Assembly (NCBI RefSeq): GCF_003576645.1 | Contig: NC_044922.1 | Span: forward strand, 16,451,839 to 16,515,838 | DNA from: Ipomoea triloba | Lineage: Eukaryota > Streptophyta > Magnoliopsida > Solanales > Convolvulaceae | Length of the DNA stretch: 64,000 nucleotides | Direction of reading: 5' to 3' | In this document: piece after piece, positions 11,943 to 24,329 of the stretch | Position numbering within the stretch: position 1 is the stretch's first letter | How the letters are laid out: every line of letters starts with the position of its first letter | Program-made: the position numbers and the translations under genes | Notes under the pieces: generated by a model | The model's database searches: none | What the model saw: only the letters and a program-made list of their open reading frames with translations | What the model was told of the DNA's origin: nothing

Positions 11943-12459
11943 TATGTACTCTTTTCTTCAACTACGTTTTTTCCACGTGGTTTTTTTAGTGAATTTTTAA
12001 CAATGCATGAAAGTATTTGAATATATCATTCATATATTTGTACTCTTTTCTTGTCTAGGTTTTTCCCACATATTTTCTTAGCAAGTTTTTAACAAAACAA
12101 GATGGTGGACAAATAATGTCCAAGGGAGAGTGTTATAAAGAAATGTATTTAGTGGCCATTATTTTGTAACCGTTGTAACGGTCACCATTATGATTGTTAT
12201 TATTACTACTGTTATATATATATATGTGTGTGTCCTTTGTAACTTGTACATACATAATGAAATGAAAACACTTTCTCCTTATTCTTTGTTGTCTCTTTCC
12301 CTTTTCTCTTTATCTGCAATGTTCATCGGCTAGGAGCTAATGGTCAACGGCAACCACTTTACAACAATTTTTGTTTATTTCGATTAATTTGTTTACCTTT
12401 TTTTTTTCCTATTTAGACAGAATTTTTTTAAATTTTTTTTAACTTTTTTTTTTTTTTTG

Positions 12460-12645
12460 CAGATACTCTAGAAAAATGAGTATAATGATGACAAATTAGT
12501 GGTTAATAAATTTTGATTGCAGTTAAGGACTGAACTTAGTATTGTTGATACTCGTGCCCTTCCACCTCTAAAGTAATTCCATGATTTATGTAGAGTTGAT
12601 AATGTAAACCATGAATATCATATCGTATTGTAGAACATGATAAAT
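12460..12645 (+). pseudogene. Decayed AGO exon 9 and exon 10 tail
   Basis: Bases 12463-12573 match exon 9 (GAAAAATGAGTATAA, GCAGTTAAGGACTGAACTTA, CTTCCACCTCTAAAG). Bases 12628-12645 keep only the exon 10 end (AGAACATGATAAATATGGTG). Confidence 0.85.
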
Positions 12646-12657
12646 ATGGTGCGGTAC

Positions 12658-13020
12658 TATCTGTTCAATTTAAATTATCTATCTGTTGTAGTTCAAAGAG
12701 TCGATACCCCCATCACCTGGGTTTTCATAAAGGTGCCAACTGAGCACAAAGTGCTTGACTAGTATAGTGTAGTAGTATCTTGTTCAATATACTTTCTCTA
12801 TTTGTTGGAGCTCAAAGAGTCAATACCTCATCACCAGACTTTCCACAAAAGTGCCAACTGAACACAAGGCTACGTTCTTGACTAGTATGGTGCAAAAGTA
12901 TCTGTTCAATATACTTTCTCTATATGTTGTAGCCCAAAAAGAGTTAATACCCACCACCGAAATTTGATCATGTGACCTTCCCTAAAAGAGAACCACATAA
13001 GTACCAGCACAAGGTGCTTG
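12658..13020 (+). repeat. Three tandem units of about 121 bp
   Basis: Units begin at about 12659, 12779 and 12900 with TCTGTTCAAT/TTGTTCAATA, then share TTCAAAGAGTC.ATACC and GTGCCAACTGA.CACAA. They sit between the AGO exon 10 remnant and an exon 11 remnant. Origin not recognised. Confidence 0.8.
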
Positions 13021-13144
13021 GCTAGTGTGTCTTTTTTTCTTTTTTATTTAAGTATACTTTCATTGTTTTTCCCGCATTTTTTCTATTTTTTTTCTTTAAG
13101 TTATTGCTCAATTTCTTACATTTTTTTTACTGTTCCAAAGCCAA

Positions 13145-13720
13145 GCAATTATTTTTTTGGGGGGGAATTGTTATTCAGAAAATACAAGGTGAAATTTTTG
13201 GCATGTATCAACTTTTCAAAATGCAAGGTTCTATGGAGAGTTGATTGAGATGTGCTGCAGAGACTTCTGCATTTCTTTCTTTTTATTATATTACAGCTAA
13301 AATATCACAAATTTGGGCGTGTATACGAAGTTTATCCTACGGTTGTACTGTAGAACATGGTAAATACTGTGTTGCTTATTGATGTCTCATTTTGTTTAAC
13401 TTAAACAGTTTAAGTGTATTTTCAATGTCCCCCCGGCCCCTCCCCTTTTTTGCTTTATTTTTCCTTCAAATTATTGCTCAATTTATTACTTTAGTAATAT
13501 TTTCGTTATATTTTTGTATAACTCAGAAGGCTAGCATACTTTTATTTTATTAATTAATTGTAAATTAAGAAAACGATTGTGTCACAGAAAAGAAAATTTG
13601 AAAGGTGATTGTGAACAAATTAGTTACAGATTACCAGCAATCGTACTAAGGCAACCGGATGTTTGCCTATGATGGAAGCAAGAGTGCTTATAGATGAAAT
13701 TTTAGGGTAAATTTCTATTC
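13145..13720 (+). pseudogene. Scrambled AGO fragments: exons 11, 10 and 2
   Basis: Bases 13170-13260 match exon 11 (GCATGTATCAACTTTTCAAA, TTGATTGAGATGTGCTGCAG). Bases 13290-13370 match exon 10 (AAAATATCACAAATTTGGGC). Bases 13600-13700 match exon 2 (GGCAACCGGATGTTTGCCTA) and run into intron 2. The order 11-10-2 cannot be a simple truncated gene. Confidence 0.85.
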
Positions 13721-13779
13721 ATTTTATTTGTTAATGTTTTCTTGTATTCCCTAAGGATTTTTCTAGATTTAAAGAAAGT

Positions 13780-13890
13780 GAAAGAAGTGATTGTCAACCG
13801 TTCACTACTTCCACCTACCTAGCAAGCACGTGGTGTGCACGCACCTATTAGGCGTATAGCATGTATCCCATATGCCCATTATTCAGGTCT
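13780..13890 (+). repeat. X module
   Basis: Sits in AGO intron 2 sequence, right after TTTTCTTGTATTCCCTAAGG, which matches the intact gene near 30120. Confidence 0.75.
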
Positions 13891-14310
13891 TTTTTCTTCA
13901 TTTTTCTTTCTCCAAATGCTCAACCCCAAAAAGCTAGCAACCAAATGTCAAATTTTAGCATTTGGAGCATTGAAATTTGAAACACTCCCACAACTCCAAA
14001 ACTATCCCAAGTAGGGTTTAAGTAGCTAAGCGCACATAATTATTGATCACTTTATGTAGTAGCAGTTGTTGTATTTTTAAAATAAAATTATTTTATTTTT
14101 ACAATTAAACATATGTATTGTAACCTCAAACTACACTTTAAATTGTAATCTTATTTTTTTAAGATAATCTCACGTTATACTTTGTAATAGCAATTTTTGG
14201 AATGGTTACAACTTACTATCCACAAAAACTAATTAATGTCATTTAAATTAAAATATAACGTTTTGATTGAATTAACAAATTTGTCCATAATGTTTGATAG
14301 CCTAATTGGG
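13890..14310. other. Non-coding block, inverted counterpart of 43440-43730
   Basis: Contains TTTTAGCATTTGGAGCATTG, ACTATCCCAAGTAGGGTTTA and GCTAAGCGCACATA. A reverse-complement relative lies at about 43520-43660. No gene seen. Confidence 0.5.
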
Positions 14311-14415
14311 GAGGCGATTGCCAGTTAACCACGGCTTTCACCTACCTAGTAAGCATGTGCTATGCACACATCCATCGGGCAGGTAGCGTGCACCCCACGT
14401 GCTCATCACCATTCA
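14310..14415 (+). repeat. X module
   Basis: Very close to the copies at 3010 and 17645; no AGO exon precedes it here. Confidence 0.75.
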
Positions 14416-14619
14416 TTTTTTTTGTTTCTTGTTTTTTTTTTATCCAAAGACACCTAGAAAAATAGAAACCAAATGGCAATTTTTAGAATGTGGAGCAATG
14501 GAGTGCTCCCACATTATCAATTTTTTTAAGTCCCACCATGACATTTTAAATCTAATAATCATTTTGTTGTATTAAAAATTATGTAAATACAGTTAAGCAC
14601 ACATCGTTATAATTTTTAA

Positions 14620-14920
14620 AAGGCTAAAGTTTCATCTCGCACCATTAACTATATTGGATTATTCATGTCGCACCTTGAACTTTCATAAGGTCTATTTCGA
14701 TACACAAACCATTAATTTTTTTTCATTTAGCAATTTTTACAGGTTACCTACAAGTTATACGTAATCTATGCTGACTTGGATTTTTTTTTTTGTTTTCTTC
14801 TTCTTTTTTTTTTTGAATTTTTTTTTCTTCTAAACCTTCTCCAGCCCAACAACCGGTACCGGAACCGTAAAATAAATAAATAAAAATTCTTATATTTAGT
14901 CATTTAGTTACTAGCAATAG

Positions 14921-14984
<64 letters not shown>

Positions 14985-15345
14985 TATATTTAGCTACTGC
15001 CAGTAGGCAGTAGCCAAAATAATAATAATAAAAATTTATAATATATTTTTTATAATAACAAAACATATTATATATAACTATATATACTAAAAACAAAATT
15101 CATGTTGAACCGGAACCGGAACTGGAACCTTTATATAAGGTTCCGGTTCTGGTTTGTGTAACCTTGGAACCGTGAATCGGCGGTTCGGAACCGGAACGAA
15201 CCGCGGTCACCCCTAGGCAGGTCGTCAATGGGTTCGGCGCACGCTGCCGCAAGGGAGGGGAGGAGCAGTGGATTGTGGAGGGGCTGTGGTGATTTGGTCT
15301 AGTGAGCACTGATCCGGCTGAAGGCACAGGGGAGGGGCAGCGTGA
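14620..15345. mobile_element. Composite of transposon fragments and an AT microsatellite
   Basis: AAAGGCTAAAGTTTCATCTC at 14622 resembles termini of plant MULE-like elements. (AT)n occupies about 14923-14980. From 15110 to 15215, GGAACCGGAAC-type motifs in both orientations suggest an hAT-related remnant. The GC-rich part (15215-15340) has no recognised coding content. Confidence 0.4.
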
Positions 15346-15349
15346 GGCA

Positions 15350-16130
15350 TTGATTATTTTCTACCTATTATTCTGCAATCATAATTTTTGGAACCGTTAC
15401 AACTTAGAATCTAAAACAAATTCGGCCTATTTATATTAAAATATCGTGTTTTAAATAAATTAAATATAAAATGCATTGAATCTATTTTCAAATTATTTTT
15501 AAATTGTTATACATTTTGTAGACGACATAAATTAATCATTTTAACTGATAGACAAAATTGCATAAAAAATAATTTGGGTCTAAATTTATTGTTTGCTAAT
15601 AACAAGGGCTAAAAGTGACATTTTTTATTTACTACTCCGTATAATTTCTTTTTAATTGTTTGATAATGGTATGAAGTAAAGATTTCAATAAAAATTCAAT
15701 TGAATAATAATTATATCAAAAAATAAATATCAAAACACAAATTTAAGAGAAATGTAAACAGACTAAATGGCAAATAAACACTTGAAATTCTTTCAACGAT
15801 TCATTAATAATTAAATATTATTGAACATTGTAAATTTGTAACAGAGTCAGTAGTACTAAAAAAATAATATTCTTGAAATGTAAAAAAGACTAAATGGCAA
15901 ATAAACTTTATCAAATTCTCTAGGTCCCACCATGATAATTGACAATTAACAATCATTTTGTTGTATTGAAAATTATTTGAATCCAATAAAGTGCACATTG
16001 TTACAATTTTCGAGTCATTTAATTATCGTTTAAGTGGGCCCATACAAAATTGTACATTAGAATAATACGACTGTCCGTTGAGATTTCAAAGGCTATGTTA
16101 TCAAATTCTGAAGGTACCATTGCTAACAAT
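15350..16130. repeat. Direct repeat shared with about 18690-19440
   Basis: Border block and A-repeat units collinear with 18690-19440, including AAGACTAAATGGCAAATAAA. No gene seen. Confidence 0.65.
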
Positions 16131-16540
16131 CCTTTCAAAAACTATGTTAATGAATTCTCTAGGTCCCAACATTACAATTTACAGGTAATTAATAATCATT
16201 TTGTTCTATTGAAAATTACATAAATAATCTAGCTAAACAAATACCATTAGAGTCTTCACGTCATGTAGTTATCATTCTATAGTAGGGGGGCCATACAAAA
16301 TTGTATGTTATAATAGTACCTTTGTCCGTTGAGGTTCCAAAGTCTACATTATCAAATTCTCAAAGTCCCACCGTGGCAACTACCAATCCTTTAAATATTG
16401 AAAATTATGTAATACTAGATAAGCACACACCATTACAGTTTTCATGTCACGTGATTGTCGTCCTAGTGAATCCCGTACAAAATTATATGTTACAATAAAA
16501 TTTTAAGTCCATTAACATTTCAAAGGCTACGTTATCAAAT
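16130..16540 (+). repeat. A-repeat run, start of the block copied from 1950-4450
   Basis: From TTCAAAAACTATGTTAATGA this is nearly collinear with 1952 onward. Confidence 0.75.
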
Positions 16541-16974
16541 TCTCTGAATTTTAGAAAAGGGAGAGAGATCAAGTGATTGTCTGTTGGTGACCACTTTCAC
16601 CTGTCTAGATGCATGTGGCCAACGGGTCGGCTTAGCCCAGCCCAATCAGACCCACTATTGGCCTTTTTTTTTTATTTTAAATACGAATTGACCCGGTTCG
16701 ATTAAATTTTGTTCCGGACTTGGCCCGATTTGAAAAATAAAAAATAAATAAATAAATAAAGTTTGGCCCAGTTCATTCGCACTTAAAAAATTATTAAAAT
16801 TTACATATCAACTCATTCAAGTTATATTTTCTTTACAAATTAGCTTTACAAGTTAACATATTTGTTTTCAACTATTTAACTTAATAATTATTACAAGAAA
16901 ATTAAGAAATCAATAATCAATAATGTACAGACATTAATAAGAATACGTTTACAAATTGCGACTAATAACTACTA

Positions 16975-17335
16975 TGCTGAGAATTGTCTCTCAGTGCTGT
17001 CAACCTAGATAAGGCGATAAGCAACTAAGGTTAATATCAATTTTGAGGTCTGTATATTCTAATATTCAAAATCACTTCTAATTACTATATAGAATAAGCT
17101 TGTGTATGTAGGTGACCATTATTTCTGAGATCACATCAAAGAAAATTGACTGGGTGATTATGAACAATTTAATTACCAATTACTAGCAATCTTACTTAGG
17201 CAACCAAATGCTCCTATGATGGAGGCATTCAGGAGTGCTTATACTGTTGGGGAATTGCCTTTGCCCTCTAAGGATTTTGTTGTGAAGTTAGCTGACACTA
17301 ATTCTATTTGTTATTATTTTCTTGTAATTCCTTAG
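16975..17335 (+). pseudogene. Decayed AGO fragment: exon 13 joined to exon 2 and intron 2
   Basis: Sister of 2780-3008, but it extends further: exon 2 continues through GTGCTTATACTG, GGATTTTGTTGTGAAGTTAG and into intron 2 (TTTTCTTGTAATTCCTTAGG). Deletions and frameshifts make it non-coding. Confidence 0.9.
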
Positions 17336-17337
17336 GA

Positions 17338-17614
17338 TTTTTTTTTTTTTTTTTTTTTTTGGTTTTTTTTTTTTTTTTTTTTTGGTTTTTTTTTTTTTTT
17401 TTTTTTGGTTTTTTTTTTTTTTTTTTTTTGGTTTTTTTTTTTTTTTTTTTTTGGTTTTTTTTTTTTTTTTTTTTTGGTTTTTTTTTTTTTTTTTTTTTGG
17501 TTTTTTTTTTTTTTTTTTTTTGGTTTTTTTTTTTTTTTTTTTTTGGTTTTTTTTTTTTTTTTTTTTTGGTTTTTTTTTTTTTTTTTTTTTGGTTTTTTTT
17601 TTTTTTTTTTTTTT
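17338..17614. repeat. 23-bp minisatellite, T21GG, 11 GG steps
   Basis: GG pairs occur at 17361, 17384, 17407, 17430, 17453, 17476, 17499, 17522, 17545, 17568 and 17591, exactly every 23 bp, separated only by T. It lies in AGO intron 2-like sequence directly before an X module. Long Phe- or Lys-rich open frames across it are artefacts of the repeat. Confidence 0.95.
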
Positions 17615-17644
17615 GTAATTTCATTTTAAGGAAGGGAAAGAGGA

Positions 17645-17745
17645 GGTGATTGTAGCTAACCACCGCTTTCACCTACCTAGTAAGCATGTGTTATGCACGC
17701 ATCCATCGGGCAGGTAGCGTGCACCCCACGTGCTCATCATCATTC
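17645..17745 (+). repeat. X module (reference copy)
   Basis: About 100 bp: GGTGATTGTAGCTAACCACC, CTTTCACCTACCTAGTAAGC, ATGTGTTATGCACGCATCC, GGGCAGGTAGCGTGCACCCC, ACGTGCTCATCATCATTC. The ends ACCTACCT and AGGTAG form a weak inverted repeat around a GTGC/GCAC-rich centre. I count eight or nine copies in the left flank (+) and about 25 in the right flank (nearly all -), almost always beside AGO-derived sequence. I do not recognise the family. Confidence 0.8.
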
Positions 17746-17869
17746 TTTTTTTCTTTCTTTCTTTCTTATTTTTTTTTCTCGAAAGACACCTCCCAAAAAA
17801 ATAACAACCAAATGGCAATTTTTAGCATTTGGAGCAATGGAATGTTCCCATATTATCAAATTTTCTAGG

Positions 17870-18690
17870 TCCCACCATGACAATTGACAGCTAATAATCA
17901 TTCTGTTGTATTGAAAATTATGTAAATACAACTAAGCACACATCGTTACAATTTTTAAAACTTTTGTCCGTTGAGGTTTCAAAATGCTACGTTATCGAAT
18001 TCTCAAGGTTTGATCGTCCATGACATCTAACAATCCTTTGGATATTGAAATTTTTGTAAAGTTGAACACACACTATTACAAATTTCATGTTATGTGATTG
18101 TTCTTCTAGTGGGACTTATACGAAATTGTACGTTACAATAAAACTTTTGTCCGTTGAAATTTGGAAGACTAAGTTATCAAATTCTCATGGTCCCACTATG
18201 ACATTGACAGCTAATAATTAATTATTTTGTTATGTTGAAAATTAGTTAAATCCAATTTAACACACACTGTTACAATTTTTGAGTATTGTGATTGTTGTTC
18301 TAGTCTGACCCTAACAAATTATATGTTACAATACAACTTTTGTCTTATGAGGTTCCAAAGGCAACGTTATCAAAATTTCAAGGTCACATCTTGATAGCTA
18401 TCAATCCTTTGAATATATATTGAAAATTACGTAAATCCAACTATGCATACAGTCTTACAGTTTTTGAGTAATCTGATTTTCATTCTATTGGGGTCCATAA
18501 ATTTATACATTACAATAAAAATTTTATCCATTGAGGTTCAAAAGGTTACGTTATTATCTAAATTCTTAAAATCCCACAATGACAACTAATAATCCATTGA
18601 ATTTTTTAAAATTACGTAAATCCAACTAACCACACATCATTACAACTTTTATGTATTGTGATTGGTATTCTAAGTAAGCGCCACTTCACA
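17870..18690 (+). repeat. A-repeat run
   Basis: Collinear with 3230-3960. About four units, with TGTACGTTACAATAAAACTT near 18127. Confidence 0.75.
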
Positions 18691-19219
18691 TAATTATTTT
18701 ATACCTGTTATTCAACAATCATAATTTTTAGAACGGTTACAACTTAGGATCTAAAATGAATTCGACCTATTAATATTAAAATATCGTGTTTTAAATAAAA
18801 ATTTTAAAAAAATTAATATAAAATGCATTGAATCTATTTTCAAATTATTTTTAAATTGCAATACATTTTGTAGATGAAATAAATTAATCATTTTAACCCA
18901 TAGACAAAATTTGCATCACAAATAATTGTGGTCTAAATTTATTCTATAGTTATAACAAGGGCTAAAAGAGACATTTTTTATTTACTATAATTTCTTTTTA
19001 ATTGTTTGATAATGGTACGAAGTAAATATTTCAATAAAACAATCAATTTAATAATAATTATATCAAAAAAAAATAAATATCAAATGACAAATTTAAGAGA
19101 AATGTAATAAGACTAAATGGCAATTATAAACACTTGAAATTCTTTCAACGATTCATTAGTAATTAAATATTATTATATTCACTTGAAATGTAAAGAAAGA
19201 CTAAATGGCAAATAAACTT

Positions 19220-20243
19220 TATCATATTCTCTAGGTCCCACCGTGACAATTGACAACTAACAAACATTTTGTTGTATTAAAAATTAGTTGAATCCAACAA
19301 AGCACACATTGTTACAGTTTTCGAGTCATTTACTTGTCATTCAAGTGGGCCCATACAAAATTGTACATTAAAATTTTTGTCCGTTAAGATTTCAAAGGCT
19401 ACGTTTTCAAATTTTGAAGGTACAATTGCTAACAATTCTTTGAATATTGAAAATTATGTAAAGCTAACTAAGCACAAACCATTACAGTTTTCATGTAATG
19501 TGAAGTTTCCTAGTGGGGCCAATAAAAAATTGTACATTACAATAAAATTTTTGTCCGTTAACGTTTCAAAAACTATGTTAATGAATTCTCTAGGTCCACA
19601 AACATTACAATTTGCAAGTAATAATCATTTTGTTTTATTGAAAATTACATAAATCCATATAAACAAATACCACTACAGTCTTCAAGTCACGCAATTATCA
19701 ATTTATCATTCTAGTGGGGTCTATACAAAATTGTGCGTTATAATAATATTTTTTGTCCATTGAAGTTCCAAAGGTTATGTTATCGAATTCTCAATGTCCC
19801 ACCATGGCAACTACCAATCCTTTGAATATTGAAAATTACGTAATGCTAAATAAGCACACACCATTACAATTTTCATGTCATGTGATTGTCGTCCTAATGG
19901 GTCCCATACAAAATTATACGTTACAATAAAATTTTAGTCAATTAATGTTTCAAAGGCTACGTTATCAAATTCTCTAGGTCCCACCATGACAATTAACAAC
20001 TAATAATCATTTTGTTTATTGAAATTTACTAAAATCCAGCTAAGCACCTAACATTATTATTTTTGAATCATTTAATTGTTGTTCTAGTGGGGGCATAGAA
20101 AATTGTACATTACAAAAAAATTTTTATCCGTTAGACATTTCAAATACTACGTTGTGAAATTCTATAGGTTCTTGAAAATTGCTTAAATCTAGCTAAGCAC
20201 CTATCGGGACATTTAATTGTCGTTCTAGTAAGCCCATACAAAA
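19220..20243 (+). repeat. A-repeat run, left part, cut by the Helitron
   Basis: About five units ending in AAGCCCATACAAAA; the same unit resumes at 25113 with TTGTAC. Confidence 0.85.
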
Positions 20244-20489
20244 TCTATCATCTATCATCTATCATTATATTAAAGCAACAACTTCTTGGAGCTAATTTCC
20301 CTCCAACACAAAACTACGTCGTTTTGCAGTAATTAATAACATCCTGAATCACTACTTTGTGTTCACACTTAGTTACGTATATCTAGGAACATTCATCACG
20401 CTGCATTTATTGTTGATTTCAGTCCTATGCACATCAAGAGATCAATCACAGTCAGATTAGTAAGAACATATGAGTAAGAACATATGAGG

Positions 20490-21382
20490 TACCTGAAGTG
20501 AGAGGAAGTAAAATGAAGTGTTTGTTCCACAATGTAGAGGTAATGAAATTTTATATCTACTGTATGATTTCAATTTATATTTCTAACCATTTCTTACTCC
20601 CTAATATTTTCTGTATTTTTTTGTTTCCTTATACTAACAGGGAACATATATTCATGGCACTATATACAGAGATGATGTCCAAAACTACAAAGATATTTCA
20701 GAGAGGGAAATTTGTATTCTATAAAGAACTTATGGGATAGAGAAGTTGCTGAATTAGTTGGAATCCCAGCAACAGTTTTGTATGAGCAATCTAAAAAGGT
20801 AAACTACACAACTTTGGAGAATCTGAATTAGATTTTAGTATATTTGTTTTTAAAGTATCTGAATTACTACATTGATTTACCTTTTTTTTGTAGGACTCTA
20901 AAATTCCTGAGTTGGAGAATCTCATTGGATTGACAATGATATTCAAGGACCAGTTCAAAAAGAATCAAATCATAGAACCTATATCTACATACACTGTCAT
21001 GAGAGTGTTAAGGGATGAGTTGTCGGTTTCTACCTACTGTCAGAAATTGAGTGATGACCAGGAAAAGGATTTGATGTCTAAGATGATAGAAGAGGATGAA
21101 GAAGGCTCTGAAGAATCAGATATGGTACTGCTCTAACACTTACGAATTTTTCTTATGGTAATCATGCTTTGTTTTCTATGACTAACTGTTCTTAGTTTGT
21201 GTTAAAATTTACAGGAAGGTTCTAAGGGCGATGAGGTTAGTACTCCTACAAGTACACAACAGTTGAAAGAGAGAGTGGACGTGGTTGACTGTGAAGACAT
21301 TGATACTGCCAAGGGATGCCTCTTGGATCAATTATCTTCCTCCATCAAATTGAAGAAGTCTAAGTTAGCTCTTATTAAACAG
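20490..21382 (+). pseudogene. RPA1-like (replication protein A 70-kDa) remnant in the Helitron
   Basis: Four exon-like blocks with GT/AG borders: up to about 20538, 20641-20799, 20895-21124 and 21214-21381. Block 2 encodes GTYIHGTIYRDDVQNYKDIS and, after a frame break, NLWDREVAELVGIPATVLYE. Block 3 continues ELENLIGLTMIFKDQFKKNQ and YTVMRVLRDEL. The LWDREVAELVG and F.F....YTV pattern resembles the C-terminal OB fold of RPA1-like proteins that plant Helitrons often carry. The frame break and missing middle suggest internal deletion and loss of function; an unusual intact splice form cannot be excluded. Confidence 0.65.
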
Positions 21383-22909
21383 GTGAAACTGTAATTGGTT
21401 TTTGTTATGGTTTATTTGGCACCCTAGATGAACTGTTTTTGTTGAATTGTTGTTTTGGGCAATTGTTTTTATGTTTTGATTGAATAGCACCGTGTGAGTG
21501 CTATTAGACAATTGATTTTGACAGTTCTTGAGACAATTTCACCATTACATTCACTACAACTTATTACATTCACCCACATTCAATTATAACAATCTAAAAT
21601 TTAGTGAAATTATAAATACTAAGTTGCTTGGCTTGAAAGTTAATACTTTGACAACAAATTACCTCCTTCATTCACTCGAAAGTTATAATTAAAACAAAAA
21701 AGATTTACAGTCAAGGAAAAAATATCTAAAAGTTAAAAAATCACTTAAACCATTTCAAAAATGTTTAGAAAATTCCTTTACACAATGGTAAGAATCATAA
21801 ATTTGTCTGTCATTAGTACATAATAATTGAGCATGAACAACACATTTGTATTTTTGCTGTTCATAATATGTTAAAAGAATTGAAGTTTATTTCTTTTTCC
21901 AAAATTTGATTAATTGAACAGCCACGCTTACATACTACTGTTTTTTTCAAGTATTAATAAAGACAAACTTTTTTAATAAGTAAATATAAAACACCATTGT
22001 TTTCAAACAGATCTTCTCATTTCATTAAAACAATTATACAACAGTAGCTAATCTACCAAATACAACATCTTAATTCAATACAAATCTTATATTACACTGT
22101 TATACTGAGGTAATCTAACTACAGTTCTACTGCCAACTATTCTGCCATACACAACAGAGCTATGAGAAACTAAATAAATGGTATGCAATTTTTTTATGGA
22201 AATCACATAAGTAATTTGTCATTCATGACAATTACAGTGCTTTGAGAAAATGGAACTCCAGTCATTGAGTAGAAATGCTTTGTATTTGATGGTGAGGATA
22301 CCTATGTTATAATGTGTGTTTGAGAAAAAAAATTATCAACAATCGCAATGAATTTAGGGCTGGAACAACAAAAATTAGGATGAATAATGAGGAAAAAACA
22401 CTACTAATTTTTTTTTTGAATTTATCAGTTTTGTAATTTCATTATAAATGTTCAATAATAACACAGTTTTTTATTCTGATTAAGTCCAAAAAATCTATGT
22501 TAAAAAAATAATATGAACATGTTGATGATTTAAAATTAATTAGCTTTGTTACTTCGTCCTTATCTGACCTGTAGGTTTGATAGGAGGTACAGTTCAAAGC
22601 AGAGCACAAAAATGAGAGCAGTAAAAGGAAGCAATTGCAAACTTGCTCAAGTGGATTTTTTGTGAAAAGAAGATAAAATGTTGTTCGGTTGCTTCAAACA
22701 GTGTTATCTTCCCAAAATCCTTGGGCTTTGGTTATTATAGAACATCTACATTATTGATCTTCTGCATGCAGTAACAGAACACATTAACAGTGAAATGCAG
22801 AGTAGGAACTACATTGACAGTCATTGAAAGTTAGGAGTTAATCAGAGAATCAATAAATATTTCGCTTATAAATTGTTCGGTTGAAAATTACCTTCAAAAC
22901 GGAAGCGAT

Positions 22910-23265
22910 TTGAACATGAAAGCGCTGAAGGCAGAGAGCCGGAGACGCCAAGGGCTGTGAAAGGGAAACGGGGAAGCTACGATATAGAGAGGCGTGAGAG
23001 CAAAGATTATTCATGGAGGGTGGAGAAGGGAATAAACCGATCGTGGATAGCCGGAGACATCAATGGCGGAGAGCGGAAGACGCCGAGGGCGGGTGACTGC
23101 AAACGTGGAGAGTGGGGGATGGGTAATAGTCGGAGACAGTGCGATGGGTGTGGGCGGCAGAAAGAATCAGGGTTAGGGTTAGATCCCATAATTGTTTGTT
23201 TGGGGGTGACGGCAACAGAGAGTGGGTGTTATGGTCTTGTGTTTGGGTGTGTGCGTATATATATA
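22910..23265 (-). other. GC-rich captured fragment within the Helitron
   Basis: An island of higher GC with repeated CCGGAGAC-type motifs and a telobox-like AGGGTTAGGGTTAGAT at about 23168. Composition and telobox suggest a captured gene 5' end, perhaps on the - strand. Open frames on both strands have no recognised domain. Confidence 0.35.
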
Positions 23266-24329
23266 TATTTAATTTAGATTTTAAAAACACAGGGTAAATA
23301 GTAAACAATTAAATGAATTAATAAGATAAAGAAGGATAAAGATTATTATTTACATTTAATTTTGATTTTTAAAAATAATTACTTTGTAAAAATGTATGTT
23401 TAAATTATTTTTTGAACAATTATTAAAAGCTTAAAATTTATTATAAAGTTTAATTTTTTGTACGATACAATAGTTAAATTTTATTTGAATAAATTATTCA
23501 TTGTACATATTAAAATTATCATAATATACTTAATTATAATTGAAATAACTTTTAAAGTAAGAGATAACGTATAGTGGAATATATCTTGAAAATCTTTGAA
23601 ATAAATAATCAATTTAAAATGTTATATGAAATCATCAATATCAATTTAAAATTATACACACACATGCATACCAAATCTATTACCCATTTGAACTTCAAAT
23701 TTCTCAACGTCTTGATTTGTGGTGACTCGCTGAAATTGTAATTCAACTACTCATATAAAAAATATACTCTGCAACTTTTGATATAGTTTATTATTTTTAG
23801 TAATTACCCTCTTTAAATATCAATTTATATTTTAATTATAAATATTTATGTTCATAATTTATCATATCAAATCAACATTATATTAAATAACAAAATTTTA
23901 TAAATGAATAAACCTCATATTTCTTTATTTCTTTATTGCATATTAAATATAATAACATTAATAGTTTTTAATAACATTGGATAATTTTAATAATCAAATG
24001 ACAAAACATTATAAAATACTTAATATTTATTTAATTTATATTAAAATATAGATCTATTGTATGACCAAATGAAAAATGAATTATTTTTGTCGCAAAAACC
24101 TGTTTAATTGGAAAATTATTTTGTGGACTTGGAAAATCCACCTTGCAAGATGAATTCTAGAAAACGGAAAATCAAAAGTGAGTATTTACCTAGCCTCAAG
24201 AGTTTTTTTTTTTTTTTTTTTGGTTGGAAACAAATGGCTTTTGGACTCTGGAGTTGGTATTATTTGGCAATCATTATTTCATTGACCGTGGTATACACAT
24301 TGGCAAATTATTGTGTGGAGCATGGTCCA

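Noticed and set aside
14911..15096. 61-residue frame ending in Tyr-Ile repeats
   Set aside because: Produced by the AT microsatellite at 14923-14980.
17338..17614. Evenly spaced perfect repeats resembling a CRISPR array
   Set aside because: There are no spacers, the unit is homopolymer T plus GG, and the genome is a plant.
17304..17672. Long Lys-rich (-) and Phe-rich (+) open frames
   Set aside because: They are translations of the T21GG minisatellite; no start context, domain or flanking exon.
22957..23308. Overlapping frames on both strands in the Helitron GC-rich block
   Set aside because: High GC lowers stop frequency; no recognised domain or splice context.
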